DNA of 64,000 nt from Stutzerimonas stutzeri (GTDB lineage Bacteria; Pseudomonadota; Gammaproteobacteria; Pseudomonadales; Pseudomonadaceae). Where the stretch lies: positions 62,001 to 126,000 of the forward strand of contig NZ_JAMOIH010000001.1 in NCBI RefSeq assembly GCF_024448955.1, given 5' to 3'. Position numbers and translations under genes: made by a program. Numbering within the stretch: the stretch's first letter is position 1; each line of letters starts with the position of its first letter. Shown here one piece after another: positions 16,197 through 23,796 of this stretch. Below the pieces are notes generated by a model. The model had not been told where the DNA came from. It saw nothing but the letters and a program-made list of their open reading frames with translations, and made no database searches.

Positions 16197-18677
16197 TCAG
16201 AAGTGGGTAAGGGTCAGGCCGAGCTTGTAGGTCGGGCCGTATTCCTCGTATTGGGCGTTGTAATTGCGGCGCCCGCTGTAGACGAAGTAGGACTCGTCGG
16301 TGAGGTTCAGCGCCTCGACCGTCAATTGCAGGTTCGGCGTGATGAAGTAGCCGGCCTTGAAGTCGAGAAACAGCTGCTCGTCGGCGTAGAGGTCGTGCGC
16401 CTCGTCATCGACACCTGATACTTCGGCCAGGTATTCGGATTTGTAGTTGGCCGCCAGACGCATATTGAAGACATCGTTTTCCCAGCCGACCATCAGGTTG
16501 CCGACCGTATCGGAGTGGTTCGGCAGATCGATGCTGCGCTGCCCGCCCTGCCCTTCGATATCGGCGTCGGACTTGCTGAAGGTGGCGTTGGCACCCAGCA
16601 GCACGCCGTTCCACGGCGCTGGCAGCCAGTCGAGCTTCTGCGAATAGGACAGCTCGATACCATAGAGCTTGGCGCTGCTGCCGTTCTCGAAGCTCAGCGC
16701 CTCGTCGAAGCCGGCCCACTCGCCCGTACCGGCCAGATCGGTGTTGTAGATGAAGTTGTCGATGTCCTTGTAGAACAGATAAGCCGACACGGCGCCCGCG
16801 CGGCCCATGTAGTGCTCGATGCCGAGGTCGTAGTTTATCGACTCCAGTGGCTTGAGGTCGGGGTTGCCGAACGCGGCATCTTCACCATCGATAACGAAGC
16901 CTGGCGCCAGTTGTTCGAAGGTCGGGCGCACCACGGTATTGGTCCAGGCTGCGCGCAATTGAGTATCGGGGGTCAGTTGATAGCGGGCATGCAGGCCCGG
17001 CAGCCAATGGTCGTAACGGTTATCACTGGAGACGGCCTCGAAGTTGCCGTCGCGCAGGCCCGTTCCCTTGGCGCTGAACTCGGTGCCCTCGTAGCGCAGG
17101 CCGGCAATGATGCGCCATTGGTCCAGGTCCAGGGTGTTCATGAAATAGGCAGCGTTGATGTCCTCGCTCATGTCGAAGTCACCGATGCGCGACTCTTCTT
17201 CGTCGTAAAACTCACTGGCGTCCAGGCCACCGATCAGGCCTTCCAACGCGCCAGCATCGATACCCGGACCAAAGCGGCCAAGGGCGTAGTCGACGTTGCC
17301 GGTTTGGAAGTCAGCCAGGGTCAGGTCAGGGAAATCATCGTAGGCCCAGATATCGATGTCGTTGGTCTTGTCGCGCCGGCTGAGCTTACCGCCGACCTTA
17401 AACTGGGAGGCGTAGCCCCGAATGTCGTAATCACGGGCGAGATCCAGGCGAATGTTCTTTTCTCGGTCACGCGCGTCGCTCTTTTCCCACTCCACCTCGT
17501 CCAGCTCGAAACTCGCCGGATCGTAGAAGGACGAGTCGATCGTCAGGCCCGGCTTGCGGGTGCTGGAGAAACCCGCATCGCTGAAGTCGCCTACGAAGGT
17601 GGCGCCGGCGATGCCGCCCGGATTGCGCTCGCGCGCCTCGCTGTAGCCGAGCTGACCACTGATCGTCCAGAACCCCATCATGCGCTCGCCGCCGAACACG
17701 TAGGACTGGATGGTCTGGGTATCCTCGCGCGACTTCACCTCGCGCCAACCCTCGGCGTCGCCGAGCTCTCCTGCCAGTTGCGGTTCGGCAAACTTGACAC
17801 CTGCGGCGTTGCGCGTCTCGGTGTCCTTGAAGCGGCTATAAAGAGTGCGCAGGTAATAACTACTGAGGTCGTCTGGCTTGTAATCGAAGTTGATGCCCAC
17901 ACCGGCACGTTCGCGGGTGATTTCATAATCGCGCTGCTCCAGCTCGCCAAGTCGCGCGCCATCCTCGAAATCCCAGGCGCCGCCGGTTTCGACGTTATCC
18001 GAGCCGAAATCGCGCTCCTGCCAGCTCAGCGCAGCAGCGACGCCGAAATTGTCGACGCCATCACCCAGGCTGAAACGGTTGCTGAAGGCGCCGGAAAACT
18101 TAGGGCTGGTCTTGCTGACGTTATCGTCGTAGCTGCCCTCGCCGCTGACGCTATAGAACAGGCCGTCGTGATCGAAGGCGGACAGGCTTTCTACCTCGAT
18201 GGTGCCGCCCAAGGAGTTGGCATCCATGTCAGGTGTTAGGGTTTTGACCACCGACAGCGACTGCACCAGCTCCGACGGCAACACGTCCAGCGCCACCGCC
18301 CGGCGATCACTTTCCGGCGAGGGGACCAGCGTGCCGTTGATGGTCACGCTGTTAAGGTCCGGTGCAATACCGCGCACGCTGACGAAGCGCCCCTCGCCCT
18401 GGTCGCGCTCGACCGACAGACCAGGGATACGCTGCAACGCTTCGGCGGCGTTGTCGTCCGGCAGCTGGCCGATGCCGTCGGCGTGCACCACGCTCTTGAC
18501 GCTGTCGGCGCTGCGCTGCTCCCTGAGCGCCTTGTCGATGCTGACGGCTTGGCCGATCACTTCGACGTGTTCCATGACAAGCGGGTCCTCCGCCCAGGCC
18601 GAACCGGCGCTGACGGCCAGGGCCAGCAGGCTGATGCGGAACCCTGCATGACGGATGCCGCTGCGGTATGTGCTCAT
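16197..18677 (-). CDS. TonB-dependent receptor of the phytase operon
   Basis: An 826-residue outer-membrane receptor. After a signal peptide (to about ...GSAWA) comes a TonB-box-like start and a plug domain with LPDDNAAEALQRIPGLSVER, GRFVSVRGIAPDLNSVTING and a DANSLGGTIEVES segment; a 22-strand-type barrel follows, ending in Phe. The plug signature resembles the large Caulobacter/Xanthomonas-type receptor family (TIGR01782), which often takes up carbohydrates or phosphate esters. I choose the ATG at MSTYRSG, which has GGGGGA in front, over an upstream TTG. As first gene of an operon with phytase, ExbBD, TonB and PhoX it probably imports inositol phosphates or their metal complexes; substrate is inferred from context only. 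Confidence 0.9.
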   Translation of the reverse strand: MSTYRSGIRHAGFRISLLALAVSAGSAWAEDPLVMEHVEVIGQAVSIDKALREQRSADSVKSVVHADGIGQLPDDNAAEALQRIPGLSVERDQGEGRFVSVRGIAPDLNSVTINGTLVPSPESDRRAVALDVLPSELVQSLSVVKTLTPDMDANSLGGTIEVESLSAFDHDGLFYSVSGEGSYDDNVSKTSPKFSGAFSNRFSLGDGVDNFGVAAALSWQERDFGSDNVETGGAWDFEDGARLGELEQRDYEITRERAGVGINFDYKPDDLSSYYLRTLYSRFKDTETRNAAGVKFAEPQLAGELGDAEGWREVKSREDTQTIQSYVFGGERMMGFWTISGQLGYSEARERNPGGIAGATFVGDFSDAGFSSTRKPGLTIDSSFYDPASFELDEVEWEKSDARDREKNIRLDLARDYDIRGYASQFKVGGKLSRRDKTNDIDIWAYDDFPDLTLADFQTGNVDYALGRFGPGIDAGALEGLIGGLDASEFYDEEESRIGDFDMSEDINAAYFMNTLDLDQWRIIAGLRYEGTEFSAKGTGLRDGNFEAVSSDNRYDHWLPGLHARYQLTPDTQLRAAWTNTVVRPTFEQLAPGFVIDGEDAAFGNPDLKPLESINYDLGIEHYMGRAGAVSAYLFYKDIDNFIYNTDLAGTGEWAGFDEALSFENGSSAKLYGIELSYSQKLDWLPAPWNGVLLGANATFSKSDADIEGQGGQRSIDLPNHSDTVGNLMVGWENDVFNMRLAANYKSEYLAEVSGVDDEAHDLYADEQLFLDFKAGYFITPNLQLTVEALNLTDESYFVYSGRRNYNAQYEEYGPTYKLGLTLTHF

Positions 18678-18743
18678 GAACAATCCCCCGAACGCTGTTT
18701 ACCGGGTCCATCCCGGAACTGAGGCGGACGGTAGGGTGGGGAT

Positions 18744-18761
18744 ATGGCGGTTCTGTTACAG
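18744..18761 (-). promoter_or_regulatory. Possible Pho box upstream of receptor-phytase operon
   Basis: On the minus strand CTGTAAC, a 4-base spacer and CCGCCAT occupy the 7-4-7 layout of a PhoB site (two CTGTCAT half-sites); 10 of the 14 half-site bases match. It lies about 65-85 bases upstream of the receptor ATG. PhoB control would fit the operon's content, but the match is moderate and could be chance. Confidence 0.35.
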
Positions 18762-18908
18762 GGGTTGGGAATGGGGCGGCAGACTGGGCTTATCGCGGTG
18801 GTTTCGGGTGGTGAATGAGCCGATATGACCTGTTCTGGTGGGTCGCGGGGTAAGGCATGTGGAGTAGCGGTTCGTGCCGCTGCCCGTTACAGCACAATCC
18901 GGGACGCC

Positions 18909-19086
18909 GGTTTCGCCCTGCTGGGCGAGTCACTTTTTCTTGAGTGGCCAAGAAAAAGTAACCAAAAAGAAGGCCACCCCTACATCCGGGTTTTGCTTCG
19001 CAAAACTTCCCTCCCTCCGTCACCGCTCCGGGGGCCGTCGCGAAGGGCCATCCCTGGCCCATCGCTCCTCGCTCGGCATCCATGCC
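18909..19086 (+). repeat. Large inverted repeat, left copy
   Basis: The outer 20 bases (GGTTTCGCCCTGCTGGGCGA) are the exact reverse complement of 19433-19452. Similar blocks continue inward in the same order: a hairpin built from ACTTTTTCTT and AAGAAAAAGT, CATCCGG, CTTCCCTC, GCTCCGGGG, AAGGGCCATCC and GGCATCCATGCC. No protein family is visible in it. Such conserved blocks occur as intergenic repeats in pseudomonads. Confidence 0.7.
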
Positions 19087-19267
19087 TCGCGCGCCCCTGC
19101 GCAGCGCCTACGCTCGGCCTCCTGAAGGGGACTCAGGACCGAGTCGTCTGGAAGTTTTTGAACAGTGACAGCAGCAAAGCACCTTATTTGATGACGAAAG
19201 AACCATCAGACGCCGCCGAACGCCCCGTTCAGAAGGCCGAATGGAATCCGCGCGGAGGGGAGCGAGC

Positions 19268-19452
19268 GGCATGGATGCCGCGAGAGGCGTAAAGGGCCAT
19301 GGATGGCCCTTGTACGCCGGCCCCGGAGCGTGGATGGAATGAGGGAAGTCGAGCGCAGCGAACCGGGGACGCCTAGTCCGGATGCAGGGGCAAGCGTTTT
19401 TGCTTACTTTTTTCGTGTTTGAAAAAAGTGAGTCGCCCAGCAGGGCGAAACC
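19268..19452 (-). repeat. Large inverted repeat, right copy
   Basis: This is the reverse-oriented copy of the element at 18909-19086, with the same landmarks in order from its right end: the 20-base terminus, a hairpin of T and A runs, CATCCGG, CTTCCCTC, GCTCCGGGG, AAGGGCCATCCATGGCCC and GGCATCCATGCC. Inner sequence has diverged. The 180 bases between the copies carry no recognisable gene. Confidence 0.7.
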
Positions 19453-19611
19453 AAGCCATCAAGCAACTCTCCAATCCGCCTCACACCCATAAAACGAACA
19501 GCAGCTTAAAAAGCTTTGAGCCAATTCAACCCCCTCCCCCTTCATCCAAACGTCACATTCATCTGTTTCCGTGCCCCTCACGCACTGGCGCGCCTTCGCC
19601 ACGGGGACCCG

Positions 19612-20526
19612 ATGAAATCCTTTTTAAAGCTGCATGCTCTTACGCTGCTCGGCCTAGCATTCGCGGCCAACTTCGGCCTGCAGGTCTACCTCGCCACCGG
19701 CCAGCTCAAGCCCTGGGCCGAGATCGACTGGATGGACGTGGCCGGCGAAGGCGGCTCGGCGATCTTGGCGCTGGTTTGGCTGATCATGCTGCTGCACAGT
19801 CGTCCCGCCGGCCGGGTTACGCGGCTGCTCGCGCTCGGCCTTGCCTGCGTATTCCTGTCCTGGTGGATGGATGCATTGGATGAGTTCATCCAACTGCCGG
19901 AATTGGCGACCTGGGATAACTGGTTGGAAACCGCGCCGATGCCCGTCGGCCTGGTGTTGCTGACATTGGGCATTTATCACCTGAATCAGGAACAGCGCGC
20001 CATCAGTCAGCAGATGAGCAAACGCGAAAAGGGATTCCGCGAGCACCGGCTGTTCGACAAACTGACTCCGCTAGGCGCCGCCGAATATTTGCGCCAGCAC
20101 GTGCAACTGGCACTCGTGCAGGCCCAGGCGGAGCAGCAACCCTTATCGTTGGTGGTCGTGGATCTGGACGATTTCAACGCGCTCAACCTGCGTTACGGTC
20201 AGGCCGAGGGCGACGCCGTGCTGCAGGCGATGGCTCACCTGCTGCTGCTCAATCTTCGCCGCCAGGACTTGCTCTGCCGGTTGGCGGGGGATCGCTTCGT
20301 CGCCGTGTTGCCGAACACCGGCGAGGCCCAGGCCCGTTCAATTGCCGACGAACTGCGCCAGGCCGTAGCCAGCCTGGCGCACAAGACCGCGCAGCACGGA
20401 GAGCGGGTGCAGCTGCGCGCCAGCACCGCGACGGTGATGGCCTTCGATGAGGATGCCGAGCAACTCCTCAAATGCCTCAACCTGAACCTGGCCAAGACCA
20501 AACAGCAACTGCCGCGCTGCGCCTGA
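19612..20526 (+). CDS. Membrane GGDEF-domain protein with degenerate active-site motif
   Basis: A 304-residue protein with three to four membrane helices in the first ~130 residues, then a linker helix and a GGDEF domain. SLVVVDLDDFNALNLRYGQAEGDAVLQ is the expected metal and substrate region, but the signature loop reads RLAGDRF (residues about 223-229) instead of GG(D/E)EF, so the fourth signature position is Arg. Diguanylate cyclase activity may therefore be lost or altered. The start ATG (MKSFLKLHA) follows GGGGA. The AraC-type gene begins 10 bases after its stop, so the two likely form an operon, and the membrane protein may act as sensor or modulator for it. Confidence 0.85.
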   Translation: MKSFLKLHALTLLGLAFAANFGLQVYLATGQLKPWAEIDWMDVAGEGGSAILALVWLIMLLHSRPAGRVTRLLALGLACVFLSWWMDALDEFIQLPELATWDNWLETAPMPVGLVLLTLGIYHLNQEQRAISQQMSKREKGFREHRLFDKLTPLGAAEYLRQHVQLALVQAQAEQQPLSLVVVDLDDFNALNLRYGQAEGDAVLQAMAHLLLLNLRRQDLLCRLAGDRFVAVLPNTGEAQARSIADELRQAVASLAHKTAQHGERVQLRASTATVMAFDEDAEQLLKCLNLNLAKTKQQLPRCA

Positions 20527-20535
20527 GAACAGACC

Positions 20536-21561
20536 ATGCCCCTCGGTTACGAATGTGACACGCGCTTCATCGCGGCTCATCACCAACCAGCCGTACTGAT
20601 CGATCTGGCGTTGTCGCGCGGGATCGGCAGCCATCAGTTGCTGCGCGGCACCGGGCTGTTTTACGAGGACATCACCAGCGGCCTAGCCCGCATCAGTCCG
20701 ACGCAGTTGCTCACGCTGATCAGCAATGCGCAACGCTTGCTGGACGCCGATGACAGCAGTTTTCTGCTTGGGCAACGACTGCTGCCAGGCCATTACGGCG
20801 AAACCAGCCACGCACTGAACCACGCCTGCACGCTGCTCCAGGCACTGGAACACCTGCAGCAATTCCGCGTGTTGCTCAGCCCGCTGCTGACACCGAGGCT
20901 GCTGCTCGACGACAAGCAGGCTCATCTGTACTGGGTGGAAAGTTGGGGCACGGAAGACCAGCAGCGTTTTCTGGTTGAGGCCAGCCTGACTGCGGTGGTC
21001 GCCATGACCCGGCGCCTATCGGGGGTGCGACTACCGTGGCGCTTTTATTTCAGCTATTCGCAGCCACGCCACGTCGAACAGTACTGGGTCCATCTGAGCG
21101 AGAACCTGACGTTCGACAACCAGTGGACGATGATGAGCCTACCCCGAGAGTACCTGCACACACCTTGGCCAAATGCCTCGACCACTGCGGGCCAGGTTGC
21201 CCAGCAGGCCAGCCATGCACAACTGGCGAGCCTAGGTTGGCAGTGCAGCTTTATCGATCAGCTGTATGACTACCTCCATACCAATATCCGCGCACCGCTG
21301 AACCTCGAACGGGTCGCTCAGGCGTTCGGGATGAGCCCTGCCTCTTTAAAGCGCAAGCTGCAAAAACAGGGTACTCATTTTCAGGAACAGCTCGATTTGG
21401 TGCGCAAGCACGTAGCGCTCTATCTGTATCAGATGAAGGGTTATAGCAACGAGGAAGTTGCGAGTTACCTGTGCTTTAACGACACCACCAACTTCCGGCG
21501 ATCGTTCAAACGCTGGACCGGCCTTGCGCCGAGCAGCCTGAGCCAACTCTTCGATAGGTAG
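20536..21561 (+). CDS. AraC-family regulator with Arabinose_bd-type N-terminal domain
   Basis: A 341-residue transcription factor. Residues about 20-220 match the N-terminal domain found in OruR/ArgR-like AraC proteins (ISPTQLLTLISNAQRLL, LPGHYGETSHALNHACTLLQAL). The C-terminal ~100 residues are two helix-turn-helix motifs: LNLERVAQAFGMSPASLKRKLQKQG and the second, YSNEEVASYLCFNDTTNFRRSFKRWTG, quoted here only in outline. It follows the GGDEF gene by 10 bases. Its targets and ligand are not evident from the sequence. Confidence 0.88.
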   Translation: MPLGYECDTRFIAAHHQPAVLIDLALSRGIGSHQLLRGTGLFYEDITSGLARISPTQLLTLISNAQRLLDADDSSFLLGQRLLPGHYGETSHALNHACTLLQALEHLQQFRVLLSPLLTPRLLLDDKQAHLYWVESWGTEDQQRFLVEASLTAVVAMTRRLSGVRLPWRFYFSYSQPRHVEQYWVHLSENLTFDNQWTMMSLPREYLHTPWPNASTTAGQVAQQASHAQLASLGWQCSFIDQLYDYLHTNIRAPLNLERVAQAFGMSPASLKRKLQKQGTHFQEQLDLVRKHVALYLYQMKGYSNEEVASYLCFNDTTNFRRSFKRWTGLAPSSLSQLFDR

Positions 21562-21629
21562 AGCCAAGGCCGACAGTATCGCTTTGGGCTTGGCCTAAAT
21601 GGCCCACCGAAGGGGCGCAGGTTTGGCGA

Positions 21630-21812
21630 CTATCGTGCAGAACGGGGTTCTACCTGGCTGTCATCCTGCCCGTCGCGATTGGCCGATATCTGTACCGACC
21701 CCGCGTCGTTCTGCTGACGATCCAATACTTTGAATGCTCGACGCAGCAAAAACGCCGCAATACCAGCCACAGTCAGAAATGCGATCAACACCGGTACGGC
21801 ATGCTCGTTCAT
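21630..21812 (-). CDS. Small single-span membrane protein, unknown
   Basis: About 60 residues: one membrane helix near the N-terminus (VPVLIAFLTVAGIAAFLL) followed by RRAF and a hydrophilic tail rich in Asp, Gln and Ser. I take MNEHAVPVL as the start; a start five codons earlier (MRQSAMNEH) is equally possible. No family is recognised. The predicted positive-inside Arg pair after the helix suggests the tail is cytoplasmic. It stands alone, convergent with the AraC gene. Confidence 0.5.
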   Translation of the reverse strand: MNEHAVPVLIAFLTVAGIAAFLLRRAFKVLDRQQNDAGSVQISANRDGQDDSQVEPRSAR

Positions 21813-22020
21813 TGCGCTTTGTCTCATCCGTTTGAAAGCTTCGCGGCCGAGATAGCGAATTGATACTACGGGCTATCCATCTTTATACCAACGGTGCGGC
21901 TGTGTTGCTCGCCAATATCAGACGAGTGATGGCAAGGAAAATCTCTAGTTGTGTGCGACGAATCGGTCTGTCGTTGGTCCTAGACCATGGACCCGAACAC
22001 ACCAGAGCTACGGGGGCAAG

Positions 22021-22194
22021 ATGAACCGGGACTACACCAGGCAATATCACCAGTTGCGTACCCACATCGATCACATGCTCGGCAGCGGTGCGGTGATCGC
22101 CGAGCGAGCGCCGCTCACGATCAGACGTGGCGATCAGCTTTTCCGGGTCTCGTGCGGGATGCTGATCAGCGAGCTGGCACTCGCTGATCGCTAA
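22021..22194 (+). CDS. Small hypothetical protein
   Basis: A 57-residue frame beginning MNRDYTRQYHQL with GGGGGCAAG ahead of the ATG. It is basic at the N-terminus, contains HIDHMLGSGAVIAERAPLTI and ends in a short hydrophobic stretch (CGMLISELALADR). There is no signal peptide, and no family is recognised. Codon composition is like the neighbours, which supports a real gene, but only comparison with other genomes would confirm it. Confidence 0.45.
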   Translation: MNRDYTRQYHQLRTHIDHMLGSGAVIAERAPLTIRRGDQLFRVSCGMLISELALADR

Positions 22195-22285
22195 GGAGAA
22201 GCCGCTCGGGACAGCAGCAGCGAAAGCGGCCATCGGCGACACAATGATCACGCAGCAAGGCTGGCCGAAAACAGACCCGCTTTCT

Positions 22286-23287
22286 TCACACCAGCTGGTC
22301 GGCCGCTATCCGATGCAGGGTTCCGTTACCCCGTTCGAACGCGCTGATATTGGCCAGGGTGGTCTCAGTGATGTTGGTCAGCGCCTCGGTCGTGAAAAAG
22401 GCTTGATGGCCGGTGATCAGCACGTTGGGAAACGTCGTGAGGCGCATGAAAGTGTCATCGCTGATGACGCCTTGGGACAGGTCCTGAAAGAACAGCTGCT
22501 CTTCCTCTTCGTACACGTCCAGGCCCAACCGGCCGATCTTTCCGCTCTTGAGCGCGTCGATGACGGCCTTGGTATCGACCACGCGCCCACGACCGGTATT
22601 GATCAGCACGACACCATCCTTCATTCGCGCAATGGCCTGGGCGTCGATCAGGTGATCGGTTTGCGGCGTCAGCGGGCAATGCAGGGAGATGATATCGGCG
22701 CCGGCCAGCAGCGTTTCCAGCGGCACGTATTGCACCAACGCCTCGGCATCGGCTTTCGGGAAGGGATCGCTGGCCAGCACCTTGCAACCGAACCCGCGCA
22801 TGATCCGGGAAAAAATTAGCCCGATTTCGCCCGTTCCAACCACTCCGACGGTCTTGCCGCAGAGATCGAAGCCCAACAGGCCATCGAGCGAGAAATTGCC
22901 TTCGCGCACGCGGTTGTAGGCACGGAAGGTCATGCGGTTGAGGCTCAGCAACAACGCGACCGCGTGTTCCGCCACGGCGTGAGGCGAATACGCCGGCACG
23001 CGCACCACCGTCATACCGAGCCGACGCGCCTCGGGCAGGTCGACGTGATTGAAGCCCGCCGAGCGCAGCGCGATCAGCTCGGTGCCGTTCGCCTGCAACA
23101 GCTGCAGGACCTCGCGGTCGAGGCGGTCGTTGACGAAGGCGCAAACACACCTGAAGCCTGCGGCCAACGCCGCTGTTTCGGCGGTCAAGCGAGGGTCGAG
23201 ATAGACCAGCTCATGGCCGTGCGCCTGGTTGGCCTGTTCGAGGAAGCGGCGGTCGTATGGTTTCGTGCTGAATACCGCGATGCGCAT
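22286..23287 (-). CDS. ldhA: D-lactate dehydrogenase (2-hydroxyacid dehydrogenase family)
   Basis: A 333-residue NAD-dependent D-2-hydroxyacid dehydrogenase that reduces pyruvate to D-lactate. It begins [20 protein letters not shown], typical of fermentative LdhA. Substrate-binding [10 protein letters not shown], the nucleotide-binding [22 protein letters not shown], the catalytic Arg region [11 protein letters not shown], the Glu of DVYEEEE and the catalytic His of ITGHQAF are all present. Length is standard. AAGGAG precedes the ATG. It is a cytoplasmic enzyme used in microaerobic redox balancing; there is no obvious operon partner. Confidence 0.93.
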   Translation of the reverse strand: MRIAVFSTKPYDRRFLEQANQAHGHELVYLDPRLTAETAALAAGFRCVCAFVNDRLDREVLQLLQANGTELIALRSAGFNHVDLPEARRLGMTVVRVPAYSPHAVAEHAVALLLSLNRMTFRAYNRVREGNFSLDGLLGFDLCGKTVGVVGTGEIGLIFSRIMRGFGCKVLASDPFPKADAEALVQYVPLETLLAGADIISLHCPLTPQTDHLIDAQAIARMKDGVVLINTGRGRVVDTKAVIDALKSGKIGRLGLDVYEEEEQLFFQDLSQGVISDDTFMRLTTFPNVLITGHQAFFTTEALTNITETTLANISAFERGNGTLHRIAADQLV

Positions 23288-23367
23288 GGATGGCTCCTTG
23301 ATATCTACGACGCCGGTCTGCCGCGTGCTCCTCGCGAGATACGTGAGTCAGCCCGACGAGCGATAGG

Positions 23368-23787
23368 TCAAGCCAGCCCGTCGAATCGCGCATAGGGATT
23401 ACTACAAGGTAGACGATAGCCAAGGAAGGCTACCATTGGATTGGCTTCGTGCTGGCGGCGCAGGTAATCGGTCGAGACCATGAAGTCCGTCAGCAGTCTA
23501 CGTTCGAAGTTGTCCACCCGAAGATCGGTATAGGCGCTGCCGACACCGGTTTGTTGGCGGATCTTGTACAGCCCCATCAGTGCCGTGAGCTTCTCCGAAC
23601 CATAGTGCCCGGCCATCGCATCGACAAACTTTCGCTGATCCTCGTCCGACATCTGAAAGTCGCCGACAAGCTGGTGCAACAGTTCGGGAATGAATACCTG
23701 GCGGTCTTCGTACACCCAGGCTGCCGGGCCGACAGCAGCAACGCCTAGCGCGGCGGCGGATGAGAGCAATAATGTGCGGCGCTTCAT
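23368..23787 (-). CDS. Tat-exported small subunit of flavoprotein dehydrogenase
   Basis: A 139-residue protein with a twin-arginine signal (MKRRTLLLSSAAALGVAAVG) and a helical mature domain, resembling the small (gamma) subunit of membrane-bound sugar or gluconate dehydrogenases. That subunit lets the folded FAD-subunit hitchhike through the Tat pathway. The ATG at MKRR has AAGGA six bases before it; a GTG-less start two codons upstream (MPMKRR) lacks proper spacing. It begins 9 bases after the GMC oxidoreductase stop. No cytochrome c subunit gene follows. Confidence 0.82.
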   Translation of the reverse strand: MKRRTLLLSSAAALGVAAVGPAAWVYEDRQVFIPELLHQLVGDFQMSDEDQRKFVDAMAGHYGSEKLTALMGLYKIRQQTGVGSAYTDLRVDNFERRLLTDFMVSTDYLRRQHEANPMVAFLGYRLPCSNPYARFDGLA

Positions 23788-23796
23788 GGGCATTCC

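Larger units (their letters stand above)
18762..19611. other. Gene-free region around the inverted repeat pair
   Basis: An 850-base region without a supportable gene between the receptor-phytase operon and the GGDEF gene. It holds the promoter side of the operon, the two inverted repeat copies and their 180-base spacer, and the promoter of the GGDEF gene. Frames of up to 155 codons cross the repeats but have no ribosome-binding site or family features. Confidence 0.6.

Noticed and set aside
16515..18239. Long plus-strand open frame (574 codons) opposite the phytate-operon receptor gene
   Set aside because: It is antisense to a well-supported TonB-dependent receptor, has no family features or ribosome-binding site, and is the usual by-product of high-GC codon use.
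18825..19292. Open frame of 155 codons across the inverted repeats
   Set aside because: It crosses repeat and spacer sequence, has no start signal and shows no protein family features.
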